A DNA stretch of 64,000 nucleotides from positions 186,001 through 250,000 of the forward strand of contig JALCRV010000002.1 of NCBI GenBank assembly GCA_022652945.1, read 5' to 3'. The notes under the pieces are model-generated. The model was not told where the DNA came from. It was given only the letters and a program-made list of their open reading frames with translations, and ran no database searches. Source of the stretch: Bacilli bacterium (GTDB lineage Bacteria > Bacillota_I > Bacilli_A > RFN20 > CAG-288). The translations under genes and the position numbers were made by a program. Positions 33,325 through 43,282 of this stretch are shown here, in pieces (position 1 is the stretch's first letter; the number at the start of each line of letters is the position of its first letter).

Positions 33325-36300
33325 ATGTTTAACCTGACAGTCCTAGATGGAATAGCCACTTATTTATCCTATTTTAAGTGGGACTACCTGTTCATTCTGA
33401 TTGCTTTGTTCGGCATCTTCGGGGCTATCTGGTCCTTGATCAGAGGCCTTTACCATTCTACCTGCCGCTATATCGGCATCGGGATTTTGACTCTCTTTTT
33501 AGTCTTTATGATCCAGCCTTTAGTCAATTATGTCGCCTCCATCGATCTCTCCCGCTTCTTCCCGAACGGGATCAATATCAGCAACAATCAGATTGCGGTC
33601 ACAACTATCGATCAGACGATCGTCAAAATTGTCGAATCGCTGGGTCTGGTTTCTTCCGCCACCGATGTCAGCGTCGATCAGCTGGCCTTGGAACTGTCCC
33701 ACGCCGTCTTAGGCTTCGCTCTTTTCTTCGTCGGTTTCCTGCTTATTATCCTGCTTCTCGGTTGGATTCTTGGAGAACTTATCTATTCGGTCTCCTTCGC
33801 CATCTTTCTTTCTAAAGATAAGAGGAAAAACCATGTCCATCGCGGTTTCGCTTCCCTAGAAGGCGCAATTTGCGGATTGATCATCGGAGCATTATTCATT
33901 TCGCCTTTGACTTCGGTCGCGGGTATTCTCGCCGGAACCGCCTCTTCGGTTAAGACGGAAGAGAATAACGGGCAGATTTCGAAAGAGGATTTAGCTTCTT
34001 ACCAAGCGTATATCGATCTTCTGGCCTCCTATCAGACCTCCGCTTACTATTCCACTATGACCTTGGGCTCTTCCGATCCGACCAAAGCGCTCGACACTAA
34101 ACTGATGTCTGAAGTCACCGAAGTCAGCATCGGCGGCACCACTACTTCCTTGGCGAACGAATTGAATACGCTTTTGACTTTGGCACCGAATCTGCTTACT
34201 TCCATCTCTTTAGTGAACGGCAAGATTTCTGTCGACTATGCCTCGCTTTTAACGAAAGATAACGTTTCTAAGATTCTCGATAAACTCGGGACCTTTAAGC
34301 TTTTGATCGGCTTGCTGCCGGCCGGGTTACAGATTGCGAGCAATCAAGCCCGCTTTGATAAGTTTGGCTTGAACTTTGATTTCACTCAACTTGATCTTAC
34401 CGGGACGATGGATGATCTGAATAAGATTTACGGAGCTCTCTACGATGCTGGAATCATCGATCAATATGCCATCCCGATGCTCTCTGACGGCACCACCCCG
34501 AGCGCCTTCACGCTCGACTTCACGAAGAAGGAGTATTTCAAGACCGCTCTCAAGACTCTGGCGGATAATAAGGTCGTTAAAAAGTTCATCCCGAAGATGT
34601 TGGCTCTGGCCGCGAAAAACTTAGGCGAACAGGGTAACATTGATTATCTGTCGACTTTAGAATCCCGCTACGAGACGATTGACTTCGGTACGGATTTATC
34701 GAATATCGTCGAATTTGCCTTTGATGCTTTCCGTCTGCTTGGTTACACCTCAATCTCCCAGGAGACTTTGAATAACCTCGGGAAAGATCTGGTTGACAAA
34801 TTGACCGACTCGACGATCATCAAAGGTGTTAAATCCCTTTTATGCGGCACGGATCTTACAACCACCGGAGCGTTGGTTCTCCCGGCCACGAAAGATGACC
34901 AAGGAAACGAAATCTATCCGGCATATACTTTAACTGACTTCCCGGGCTTGCTCGGCATGGATTTCTTATCTTCCGATGCAAATAAACAGATTCTCAATAT
35001 CAAGAAACTTCTGAAGTCCACTATCGGGAATATCGATGGGGTCAATGAATACATCACCGCAGATACGATCGACAAACTTGGCGATAAACTCACCAGTTTA
35101 AATACTGGGAGCACCGCTTCCTTCAGAAAAGAATTCTCCTATCTGCTCGATGTGGTCCCGGATGCTAAAAAGCTGATCGATAACAATGCCGATATCACCA
35201 AAGAAGAAAATCGTACTCTCATCACTTCGATGCTGACGAAGATTGAGAATTCGACTCTGCTGGCTGATATCTTGCCGGATTTCATCTCCAAAGCTTTATC
35301 CGGCCAGAATGTCTCCGATATGCTTTACGGCCTTTCGGTCAGCGACTTTAATTTCTCTCCGACTACCGATTACCAAGGCAATCCGACCACTTTGATCAAA
35401 GAGGTCAAGAACCTTATAGAAGTCGCGGGTCAGGCTTACGATATATACGAGGCGATTTCTACCGCTACGGATGCGGCGAGTGTGATTCAAGCGCTCGATT
35501 CCACCATGCAGAATAAGATCGCTACAGTCTTAAACGGCATTATCAATAACCAAGTCATCAACCCGGTTAAAAGGGTGAACGGCACCGAGACGACCTTAGT
35601 GAAGAACGTCAACTTCAATAAGCTGATCGCTGGGCTTTTCTCTTCCGGTTCCTTAGCCGATACCGGCTTGACGATTGCTAACGATCTTTCCGGCATCGAC
35701 TGGACCGGGACGAACGGGGAAATCAATAACCTCGTCAGCATCATCGGTTTGATGCACGATAATCCGGCTTTGTTCACCAAGGGCAACCAGTTGACCTTGG
35801 ATGACCTCACTCCGGATTTGATCGAGAGTATTTTCTCCAAGATTGGGAATTCACCTTTGCTTTCCGCTTCCTTATCAGGAATCTTAAATAAGACCGTCGC
35901 GCCTTTGATCACCGATCTCGGCGTCAATGTCGACTTTAATTCCATCACTGATTGGGAGGCAGAAGGCAAGGCTTTCGCTAACGTCGTGACTCGTCTGAAG
36001 GAACTGGGTTCTTCCGATCTCGCTTCCATCGACTGGACCAATCTGGATTACCGTGAAATCAACGCTTTGCTGACTTCGCTTGCTCAGACTAGTTTGCTTT
36101 CGGTCCAGAAAAACGAATATGGCCTCTACGTCGATAAGTTCGGCGAATTGGCTTATACGATGATTGGAAAATCAGGCTTGAAGAACGGCTCCACCGACTT
36201 CATCGGCGACTCCTTAAACAAAGAATCCTTCTCAGTCGTGAAAGATCAATATACCGGCGAAGTCTACACGGCTGCTGATGGCGAGAGTTATTTCGCTTGG

Positions 36301-38535
36301 TCGGGGACTAAGGTTCTCACCAATTTTGACATTACCGTCGGCGGGGAGACTAAGCATATCTCCGCTCTGTTGGATACCGACGGGGAAGTCTACAAGATTT
36401 CCATGATCTTCAAGGCCATTCAGGATGTCGGCTTGGCTAATGTCACAAATTCCACCGCGGCCGGCTACGATCCGACGGCTCAGGGCGATTTATATCGTCT
36501 ATTGACTTCCATGATGGATTCCAAACTTTTCTCGGCGGCTTTGCCTTACGCCTTGAATTACGCGATTTCTCAGATCAGCGATGTTGAAGTCTCTTCCGAT
36601 AATATTATTTCCTTCAAAGCTGCCAATCCTTTGGCCATCAATACTCTTTCGAAGACCGAAAAGGATGCTGAGATTGAAACTATGTGCCGCCTCTACGATT
36701 GGATGAAAAATAATATCCTGCTTACCAAACTGGCAGGCGATCCTTCTAAGTTAGCTCAGGAAGACCTCACCTCTTTGGAAAACTTCCTCGATGATCTGGC
36801 TTCTTTGAAGATCATGACCACGGTGAAGCCGGGGTACGATTATTCCGTCTTCGACAGTGTCATCGCCGCCGTCGTCCATTCTTCCACCCTCGACCAGATG
36901 ATCACTGGGGCCTCTCAGGCTCAGGCTAAGGCCTTGGTGTTGCCTTTGATTTCCAAAATCGATGACTGGTGTTTCGACCAGACTGCCTTGACCGGCTCTG
37001 ATGAGACTGCCACCGCCTCTTTAAGAGAGGCGTATAACGAGTCGGAAATTCTGCGATTTACCAAGGTCTTAAGAGCGATTGTCTCCTTGGGCTCCGGTTT
37101 CAATATGCAGACGATGACCAACCCGCAGGATTTCACTTCTTCCCAACTTTCGGAAATCCTCTCCGCTTTGAACCATTCCGAGCTCTTCCATTCAGCAATC
37201 CCGGAGTTCTTCAATAAGATCTTCACCCAGATGAATGTCTCTTCATTCCTCACTTTCAATGTCGGCGGGACAAATATCACTTATCGTACGATCGATACTC
37301 AAGTCCACGTCCAGTGGACCGTGACCGGTTCCACTTGGTGGACGGATACTTCGACCCAGGCTAACTTGGCTTGGTGGGATAACGAAATCGTCAGCCTTAC
37401 CGATCTATTCGGAAGACTTAAGGAAATGAGCGGTGGGACGGGACTCGATTTCAGCCAAATCAAACTGGGTGGCACCTACACCGATTCAGCTGGCAATGTT
37501 CAGAAGATCACGATTTATTCCTTCATCGGACCTTTGGATCAGATGAACCTGTTCGCCGATTGCAAAGAGTACATCGTCCTGAAGTTCCTCGATCAGAATA
37601 ATTCCGGGACTTCTATTACCTCTTATTTACGAGATATCAATGCCACTTCCGAATATCCGACGAACTCTTCGAAAGCTTATATGTTAAAGCGCCTATTGAT
37701 GCCTTCCGGTCATACGGCCTTATGGCTTAACGAACAATGCGGAATCCTCGATGACTTTATCAATACGATGACCGATTCCTTAGGAGACGGAGTCTCCTTC
37801 TCCTCAGGTAACGATTCGACTCTGCAGAACCTCGCTTTCAATTTGATTATTAAGACGATGAAGATCACCTGGGATGAGTCCTCTTCTTCCGCCACGGTAG
37901 TCAAGGGTCTTCTGGCCTCCGAGTTGATGGCTAATATGCTTAAGGAAAAATTGCCTTTGATCGGCGATTTATTCTTCGGAGCGAGTCTGGATGATCAGGA
38001 TTATCTCTACTTGGAAATCTTGGAAGCCCGTGGTTTACAAGGCGTCATGAAGCTAGGCTCCATCACTCCGTATACCACCGATCCGGTAAAATTCGAAGCC
38101 GAATTAACCGACGTCTTCACACTGATGGGACGTACCAGCCCGAATTTGATCAGCGAACCTTATACCACCCTCGATGTGGTCTCCGGCTCGAAGATGATCA
38201 AAGTCGCCGATGCTGATTTGGCTAAAGCCTACAATTACATCTTGGCGAAGGTCGAAGGCGATACCTCGTTGCTTTCTTACTTCGTCTCCGGGACGACGAA
38301 TAAGCTGAATAACTCAGTCGTAGCTTATAAACTCTTTAATGAATATTCCGATAAGTACACCATCTTTTCTAAAGGCGGCACTAACTACACTATTAAAGGT
38401 GTCATCGATGCTTATAATGCCGCCATCACCTCCGGCCTCGTCTCCGGGACGAAGATTGACTTCGAGACGAAGTCCTTCGAAGATAATTCCTCTTCCATCG
38501 TCGCAGCTATCGTCTATCTGAACGCTCTGCCGTAA
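33325..38535 (+). CDS. Giant protein with CvpA-like membrane domain and repeated helical modules
   Basis: 1736 residues. Residues 1-210 hold four hydrophobic helices (about 20-42, 48-68, 127-155, 178-205) and resemble the CvpA (colicin V production) family. The remaining 1500 residues are not recognised and are Ser/Thr/Asp/Leu-rich, probably outside the membrane. I find a recurring motif with the pattern L-x(2)-(I/M/L)-x(3)-S-x-L-(L/F)-x(3)-(L/I)-P-x(2)-(I/L/F)-x-(K/N) at about residues 408, 630, 827, 1054, 1270 and 1528, roughly every 215 residues. A Trp-rich patch (about 1325-1345) is also present. AAAGGGGG precedes the ATG. The YigZ-family gene begins 3 bp after the stop. Role unknown, perhaps a cell-surface or division-associated scaffold. 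Confidence 0.75.
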   Translation: MFNLTVLDGIATYLSYFKWDYLFILIALFGIFGAIWSLIRGLYHSTCRYIGIGILTLFLVFMIQPLVNYVASIDLSRFFPNGINISNNQIAVTTIDQTIVKIVESLGLVSSATDVSVDQLALELSHAVLGFALFFVGFLLIILLLGWILGELIYSVSFAIFLSKDKRKNHVHRGFASLEGAICGLIIGALFISPLTSVAGILAGTASSVKTEENNGQISKEDLASYQAYIDLLASYQTSAYYSTMTLGSSDPTKALDTKLMSEVTEVSIGGTTTSLANELNTLLTLAPNLLTSISLVNGKISVDYASLLTKDNVSKILDKLGTFKLLIGLLPAGLQIASNQARFDKFGLNFDFTQLDLTGTMDDLNKIYGALYDAGIIDQYAIPMLSDGTTPSAFTLDFTKKEYFKTALKTLADNKVVKKFIPKMLALAAKNLGEQGNIDYLSTLESRYETIDFGTDLSNIVEFAFDAFRLLGYTSISQETLNNLGKDLVDKLTDSTIIKGVKSLLCGTDLTTTGALVLPATKDDQGNEIYPAYTLTDFPGLLGMDFLSSDANKQILNIKKLLKSTIGNIDGVNEYITADTIDKLGDKLTSLNTGSTASFRKEFSYLLDVVPDAKKLIDNNADITKEENRTLITSMLTKIENSTLLADILPDFISKALSGQNVSDMLYGLSVSDFNFSPTTDYQGNPTTLIKEVKNLIEVAGQAYDIYEAISTATDAASVIQALDSTMQNKIATVLNGIINNQVINPVKRVNGTETTLVKNVNFNKLIAGLFSSGSLADTGLTIANDLSGIDWTGTNGEINNLVSIIGLMHDNPALFTKGNQLTLDDLTPDLIESIFSKIGNSPLLSASLSGILNKTVAPLITDLGVNVDFNSITDWEAEGKAFANVVTRLKELGSSDLASIDWTNLDYREINALLTSLAQTSLLSVQKNEYGLYVDKFGELAYTMIGKSGLKNGSTDFIGDSLNKESFSVVKDQYTGEVYTAADGESYFAWSGTKVLTNFDITVGGETKHISALLDTDGEVYKISMIFKAIQDVGLANVTNSTAAGYDPTAQGDLYRLLTSMMDSKLFSAALPYALNYAISQISDVEVSSDNIISFKAANPLAINTLSKTEKDAEIETMCRLYDWMKNNILLTKLAGDPSKLAQEDLTSLENFLDDLASLKIMTTVKPGYDYSVFDSVIAAVVHSSTLDQMITGASQAQAKALVLPLISKIDDWCFDQTALTGSDETATASLREAYNESEILRFTKVLRAIVSLGSGFNMQTMTNPQDFTSSQLSEILSALNHSELFHSAIPEFFNKIFTQMNVSSFLTFNVGGTNITYRTIDTQVHVQWTVTGSTWWTDTSTQANLAWWDNEIVSLTDLFGRLKEMSGGTGLDFSQIKLGGTYTDSAGNVQKITIYSFIGPLDQMNLFADCKEYIVLKFLDQNNSGTSITSYLRDINATSEYPTNSSKAYMLKRLLMPSGHTALWLNEQCGILDDFINTMTDSLGDGVSFSSGNDSTLQNLAFNLIIKTMKITWDESSSSATVVKGLLASELMANMLKEKLPLIGDLFFGASLDDQDYLYLEILEARGLQGVMKLGSITPYTTDPVKFEAELTDVFTLMGRTSPNLISEPYTTLDVVSGSKMIKVADADLAKAYNYILAKVEGDTSLLSYFVSGTTNKLNNSVVAYKLFNEYSDKYTIFSKGGTNYTIKGVIDAYNAAITSGLVSGTKIDFETKSFEDNSSSIVAAIVYLNALP

Positions 38536-38537
38536 AG

Positions 38538-39107
38538 ATGTCTTACCTCTTAAAAGAAGATTTCTTCTTCGCTTATCAAGAGAAGAAAAGCCGCTTCCTA
38601 GTCTACGCTTACCAAGCCTTCTCGAAGGAGGAGGCTTTTAAGCATATCGAGGAAATCCGAGCCTTAAATCCCAAGGCCGATCATCTGCTTTATGTCTTTA
38701 AGGCTCAAGCGGGACAGGAAGGGGCCAATGATGATAAAGAGCCTTCCTCCGCGGCGAAAAAGGCTCTTAGTTTTCTGACCGAAAGAGGAATCGACAATAC
38801 CGTCATTATCATCGTTCGTTACTTTGGCGGGACTAAGCTAGGCGCCGGTCGATTAGCGAAAGTCTATCTAGATTTGTTTCTCCTGCCTTTGAAGGAAGCG
38901 AATCTGCAGTTGGAAAGAAAGAATCTCCGTTACGAAGCATCCTTATATGTTAAAGAAACGGATTATCTGCTTGGAAAGATCATCCAAGCTGGGGGAAAGA
39001 TTGAGAAAAAGGACTTTAACGGCCAAAAACTCAACTTAATTTTCAGTTTGCCGGAAGGGGAGGAGGCGCTTTTAAGCGCTTTTATCTCTTACCGCATCTT
39101 AAATTGA
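38538..39107 (+). CDS. YigZ/IMPACT family protein
   Basis: 189 residues. The UPF0029 (Impact N) domain is at about 20-120, with KKSRFLVYA, DDKEPSSAAKKALSFL, and IIIVRYFGGTKLGAGRLAKVY, the family signature. A C-terminal DUF1949-like region (about 135-189) follows. Proteins of this family are small regulators linked to translation in other organisms; bacterial function is unclear. The usual D-x-G-E-P-s-G-T/A segment is altered (DDKEPSSAAK). It starts only 3 bp after the giant gene with no strong binding site, so it is probably coupled to it. Confidence 0.85.
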   Translation: MSYLLKEDFFFAYQEKKSRFLVYAYQAFSKEEAFKHIEEIRALNPKADHLLYVFKAQAGQEGANDDKEPSSAAKKALSFLTERGIDNTVIIIVRYFGGTKLGAGRLAKVYLDLFLLPLKEANLQLERKNLRYEASLYVKETDYLLGKIIQAGGKIEKKDFNGQKLNLIFSLPEGEEALLSAFISYRILN

Positions 39108-39208
39108 AGGATATCTTCTTCCACCTCTTGTATAATTGAACATGGAGATTATTATCCGGTGCCTCGGGAATAAAAGATCGAGAAGATAGTTAAAGGAGAA
39201 AACAGAGT

Positions 39209-40681
39209 ATGGCTAACAGTTTTGATCAGCTGAACGAATATAAAAAGATGGTCCTGCAGGAAGTCTCTTCCAGAGCTTATAACGGCACTTTAAAAAAAGA
39301 AGATGTCGATGACATCGCTTATAAGCTGATTCCTTATCAGCGTCCGAAAGTTCGTTGTTGCGTCTATAAGGAAAGGGAAGTCATCCGCGAAAGGACCTAC
39401 TTAGCGATGGGTCTGACTCCTTTAGGCAAGGTTCCTTCTGAAGGTCAGTTTGTTTTTGTTTTGGAAGCGGCTTGCGATGATTGCAATATCCACAAGGTCC
39501 GTATCACCGATAACTGCCGCAAATGCTTATTCCGGCCTTGTACCAAAGCATGTCACTTCTCCGCCATTTACGAGGGCGATTCAAAAATGCATATCGATTA
39601 CGCGAAATGCAAAGCCTGTGGGATGTGCGCAAAAGCTTGCCCCTACGGCTCGATTTTGCTCTCCGATCGCCCTTGCCATAAAGCCTGCCCGACCGGCGCT
39701 TTGAAATATTATGAAAATCAGATTGCCGAGATTTGCGAAGACGATTGCCTAAACTGTGGTCGTTGCTCCGCTTCTTGTCCTTTCGGAGCGATTTCCGAAC
39801 GTTCTTCCCTCGTACCGGTGATCCAAGAGATCATTAAAGGCGAAAAGCTGATAGCCTTAGTCGCTCCGGCCATCGTCGGGCAATGGGGCAATGCCTCCTT
39901 AAAGCAGGTCTATGAAGCCTTGACCAAACTGGGTTTTGCAGAGATTCTCGAAGTCGCCAAAGGGGCTGATATCACTTCCCAGAAAGAAGCGGAAGAGGCT
40001 TTAGAATCGAAGAAAAGCGGGAATAAAATCACCACTTCCTGTTGTCCGGCTTTCGTGACCTTTTTGGAAAAGAAGTTCCCGGAGGTCTACCTTGAGCATA
40101 CTTCCGATGTCCTCTCTCCGATGGCTATCACGGCCAGGATGGCTAGAAAACTGTACCCCGGCTATAAGACCGTCTTTATCGGTCCGTGCGTCGCTAAGAA
40201 AGCTGAAAGGCTTTTAAAGAAAAACAAGGATAATCTTGATTACGTCCTCACCTTCGAGGAAATCGACGCCATGATGAAAGCGAAAGGGATAGACCCGAGC
40301 AAACTTGAAGGGCTTGTAGAGGTGCCTAACGGCTCCTCGTCAGGAAGGAACTTCTGCAATACCGGCGGAGTGGCCGCTTCTTTAAATAATTATTTGGCCG
40401 AGATCAATTCTCCGGAACGTCTTTCCTTAAAAGTCGCTTCCGGCAGTGAACAGTGCGTGCAGTATGTGAAAGATCTCTCCCTGGGCAAACAGACGGAAGA
40501 TGTTTTGGAGGGAATGATGTGCGAAGGCGGATGTATGGCGGGAGTTGATTCCCAAGCTGTCAATTTATACCAGGCTAAAGCCAGGGCGGAAAAAGAAAAT
40601 ATAAATTCTAAAGAGACAAAAATCGCCGCGGCTGATCAAGAATGTCATGTCGATTGTTATTTCGATAAAAATGATAAATAA
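39209..40681 (+). CDS. [FeFe] hydrogenase, group B type
   Basis: 490 residues, cytoplasmic. The N-terminal half carries several [4Fe-4S]-type Cys groups (for example CRKCLFRPCTKAC, CKACGMCAKACPYG, CLNCGRCSASCPFG). The H-cluster region has TSCCPAF (about 275), GPCVAKKAE (about 325) and CEGGC (about 437). Compared with group A, motif 1 ends in F instead of W and motif 3 lacks GGGQP, the features of group B FeFe hydrogenases. These are found in anaerobes and their redox partners are not settled. It is separated from the three-gene hydrogenase operon by 176 bp with a promoter between. TATAAT at 39131-39136 and AAAGGAG precede it. Confidence 0.85.
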   Translation: MANSFDQLNEYKKMVLQEVSSRAYNGTLKKEDVDDIAYKLIPYQRPKVRCCVYKEREVIRERTYLAMGLTPLGKVPSEGQFVFVLEAACDDCNIHKVRITDNCRKCLFRPCTKACHFSAIYEGDSKMHIDYAKCKACGMCAKACPYGSILLSDRPCHKACPTGALKYYENQIAEICEDDCLNCGRCSASCPFGAISERSSLVPVIQEIIKGEKLIALVAPAIVGQWGNASLKQVYEALTKLGFAEILEVAKGADITSQKEAEEALESKKSGNKITTSCCPAFVTFLEKKFPEVYLEHTSDVLSPMAITARMARKLYPGYKTVFIGPCVAKKAERLLKKNKDNLDYVLTFEEIDAMMKAKGIDPSKLEGLVEVPNGSSSGRNFCNTGGVAASLNNYLAEINSPERLSLKVASGSEQCVQYVKDLSLGKQTEDVLEGMMCEGGCMAGVDSQAVNLYQAKARAEKENINSKETKIAAADQECHVDCYFDKNDK

Positions 40682-40779
40682 GAGCTTAAAAATGGTAAGA
40701 ATAAAACGGTAAGTCGGTAAATCGCTCCAAGTCGGGTGCTAAAGGCCTTTTTCAAATAAAAATGTAAGGGTTTTCAGCC

Positions 40780-40808
40780 TTAACATAACAAAATCTAATT
40801 GGTATAAT
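40780..40808 (+). promoter_or_regulatory. Promoter of the hydrogenase operon
   Basis: TTAACA (40780-40785), 17-bp spacer and TATAAT (40803-40808) with an extended TGG just before it. Leader of about 40 nt to the nuoE-like gene. Confidence 0.8.
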
Positions 40809-40857
40809 CTTCTCAATAGAAGAAAATATTTTCTTCACGGAAAAAAGGAGCGAAAAT

Positions 40858-41343
40858 ATGGAAACTGAAAAGATGCCTCCCGAGCTCAAAGCCAAATACG
40901 ATGAACTCGACGCTTTTATCAAGGAAAAGAACTGCAACGAGCATGAACTGATCGCTATCCTCCATAAGGCGCAAGGCCTATTCGGCTATTTGCCGCCTGA
41001 GGTTCAGCGTTTTATCGCTAAAAGGATTCATGTCCCGGTCTCCAAGGTTTATGGAGTCGTGACGTTCTATTCCTTCTTCACGATGAAAAAGGAAGGGAAA
41101 TACGTTATTCGTGTCTGCTTAGGAACCGCCTGCTTCGTCAGAGGCTCGGAAAAGATTCTGAATGAATTCATCTCTAAACTGAAGGTCCAACCGGGTGAGA
41201 CAACTCCCGATGGTCTTTATACTTTGGAAACTGTCCGTTGCATCGGCGCCTGCGGTTTGGCCCCGGTCATCGATGTGAACGGCAAAGTCTTCGGCGCTTC
41301 GACGATTGACACCGTCAATCAGATCCTCGAAGAATATAAATAA
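40858..41343 (+). CDS. hydC: NuoE-like [2Fe-2S] subunit of NAD-dependent hydrogenase
   Basis: 161 residues, thioredoxin-like fold. Four Cys binding a [2Fe-2S] cluster are in CLGTACFVRGS and CIGACGLAPV. Family of NuoE/HndA/HydC: it passes electrons within the hydrogenase complex. It is the first gene of the operon NuoE-NuoF-HydA, the arrangement of electron-bifurcating hydrogenases (Thermotoga HydABC type), which couple oxidation of ferredoxin and NADH to H2 formation. AAAAGGAG is the binding site. The gap to the next gene is 12 bp. The bifurcating behaviour is inferred from gene set. Confidence 0.9.
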   Translation: METEKMPPELKAKYDELDAFIKEKNCNEHELIAILHKAQGLFGYLPPEVQRFIAKRIHVPVSKVYGVVTFYSFFTMKKEGKYVIRVCLGTACFVRGSEKILNEFISKLKVQPGETTPDGLYTLETVRCIGACGLAPVIDVNGKVFGASTIDTVNQILEEYK

Positions 41344-41355
41344 AGGAGTGGACCC

Positions 41356-43263
41356 ATGGAAAAAACATTGAAATTAATGACGAGGGAAGACTTCGATGAA
41401 TTCGCCAAGTCCGTGGCGCATCGTTTGGATGCTAGACACGGCTCAAAGAATATCCCCGAAGGCCACCATGTCTTAGCCTTATGCAACACCGGCGCCTGCC
41501 GTACGATGGGCTCGGAAAGCTTGCTGGATGCCTTTAAGGCGGCGATCAAAGCCAATAAAGCTGAAGATAAATTGACCATCCAGGTCAACGGTTGCTTCGG
41601 CTTCTGCCAAAAAGGACCGATCGTTAAGATTTATCCGGAAGATACTTTCTACATTCAAGTAAAACCTGAGGATGCTGATCGCATCGTCAAGAATCTCTTG
41701 AAAGGTGAAAAACCTCTGGATGATCTCTTATTTTTGAACCCGATGACCGGGAAGAGAATCTCTCATCAGGACGACATCCCTTTCTATAAGAAACAAAAGA
41801 AGATCGCGCTCCGCAACTGCGGCATCGTGAATCCGGAGTCTCTGGAGGATTACGTCTGCTGCAAAGGCTACCGGGCATTAGAAAAAGCCCTCTTCGATTG
41901 GACTAGAGAAGAAGCGATCGACACCTTGAAAGTCGCCGGCCTCCGCGGCCGTGGCGGGGCAGGATTCCCGACTTGGCTTAAATGGAATATCTGCAAAGGC
42001 GTCCCGGGCGATAAGAAATACACTATTTGCAACGCTGATGAAGGCGATCCGGGTGCGTTCATGGATCGCTCCATTATGGAATCAGATCCGTTCTCCATCA
42101 TCGAAGCTATGACGATTGCTGGACATACCATCGGTGCCGATGAAGGCGTCATCTACGTCCGCGCTGAATATCCTCTGGCGGTTGAGATGCTGACTAAAGC
42201 GATCGCTCGCGCTTACGAAGTCGGGCTTTTAGGCAAGAATATCTTAGGCTCCGGCTTCAATTATGATCTTTCGATCAAATACGGTGCTGGCGCCTTCGTC
42301 TGCGGCGAAGAGACCGCGTTGATTAAATCTGTTGAAGGTGACCGTGGCGAACCGGTCGTCAAGCCTCCGTTCCCAGCTCAAAAGGGCCTCTTAGGGAAGC
42401 CGACGATCGTCAATAACGTCGAGACTTACGCCAACATTCCTTATATTTTCAATGAAGGCGCGGAGAATTTCGCTTCCATTGGCACGGAAAAATCTCACGG
42501 TACCAAGGTTTTCGCCTTAGCCGGCAAGATTAACAATGTCGGCTTGGTCGAAGTTCCGATGGGCACTCCTTTAAGAGAAATCATCTACGATATCGGTGGC
42601 GGTATCAAGAATGGCAAGAAGATTAAAGCGGTTCAGACCGGCGGTCCGTCCGGCGGCTGTATCCCTGCTTCTTTGCTGGATACCCCGATTGATTATGATA
42701 ACTTGACCGCTATCGGCTCAATGATGGGCTCGGGCGGTATGATTGTCATGGACGAAGATAACTGCATGGTCAATATCGCAAAGTTCTATTTGACTTTCAC
42801 CTGCGATGAGTCCTGCGGCAAATGCACTCCTTGCCGAGTCGGCAATAAGCGTCTTTTAGAAATCCTGACCCGTATTACTGAAGGGGAAGGAACGATGGAA
42901 GACCTCGATAAGTTGGAGAGCCTGGGCAATATCATCAAGGATACCGCTCTCTGCGGCTTAGGCCAGTCTTCGCCTAACCCGGTCCTTTCGACTCTGAAGT
43001 ACTTCCGTTCTGAATATGTCGCTCACGTCACCGAGCATCTGTGCCCGTCCCATGAGTGCAAGGCTTTGGCGCGTTACACCATCGATCCGGCTCTTTGCAT
43101 CGGCTGCGGCAACTGCGAAAGAAAGTGCCCGGTCAACGCGATTTCCAAGACCGATATCCAGGCCAAGAACCCGAAGCTTTTCATCCGCATTATCGACGAG
43201 CATGTCTGCATCCGTTGCGGTACCTGCGCTTTGAATTGCCCGGTGAAGGCTATCAGTTTATAA
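41356..43263 (+). CDS. hydB: NuoF-like NADH/FMN subunit of bifurcating hydrogenase
   Basis: 635 residues. An N-terminal thioredoxin-like [2Fe-2S] domain (about 10-110, CNTGACRTMG, CFGFCQKG) is followed by the FMN/NADH-binding region (GRGGAGFPTWLKW at about 198, CNADEGDPGAFMDRS), an SLBB region, the NuoF [4Fe-4S] site ESCGKCTPCRVG (about 490), and two C-terminal ferredoxin clusters (CIGCGNCERKCPVNAI and CIRCGTCALNCPVKAI). The extra C-terminal ferredoxin domain is typical of HydB/HndC rather than of complex I NuoF. Start supported by AAAGGAG. It links NADH to the H-cluster subunit encoded next. Confidence 0.92.
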   Translation: MEKTLKLMTREDFDEFAKSVAHRLDARHGSKNIPEGHHVLALCNTGACRTMGSESLLDAFKAAIKANKAEDKLTIQVNGCFGFCQKGPIVKIYPEDTFYIQVKPEDADRIVKNLLKGEKPLDDLLFLNPMTGKRISHQDDIPFYKKQKKIALRNCGIVNPESLEDYVCCKGYRALEKALFDWTREEAIDTLKVAGLRGRGGAGFPTWLKWNICKGVPGDKKYTICNADEGDPGAFMDRSIMESDPFSIIEAMTIAGHTIGADEGVIYVRAEYPLAVEMLTKAIARAYEVGLLGKNILGSGFNYDLSIKYGAGAFVCGEETALIKSVEGDRGEPVVKPPFPAQKGLLGKPTIVNNVETYANIPYIFNEGAENFASIGTEKSHGTKVFALAGKINNVGLVEVPMGTPLREIIYDIGGGIKNGKKIKAVQTGGPSGGCIPASLLDTPIDYDNLTAIGSMMGSGGMIVMDEDNCMVNIAKFYLTFTCDESCGKCTPCRVGNKRLLEILTRITEGEGTMEDLDKLESLGNIIKDTALCGLGQSSPNPVLSTLKYFRSEYVAHVTEHLCPSHECKALARYTIDPALCIGCGNCERKCPVNAISKTDIQAKNPKLFIRIIDEHVCIRCGTCALNCPVKAISL

Positions 43264-43282
43264 AGGAGGGGATCAAATCATT

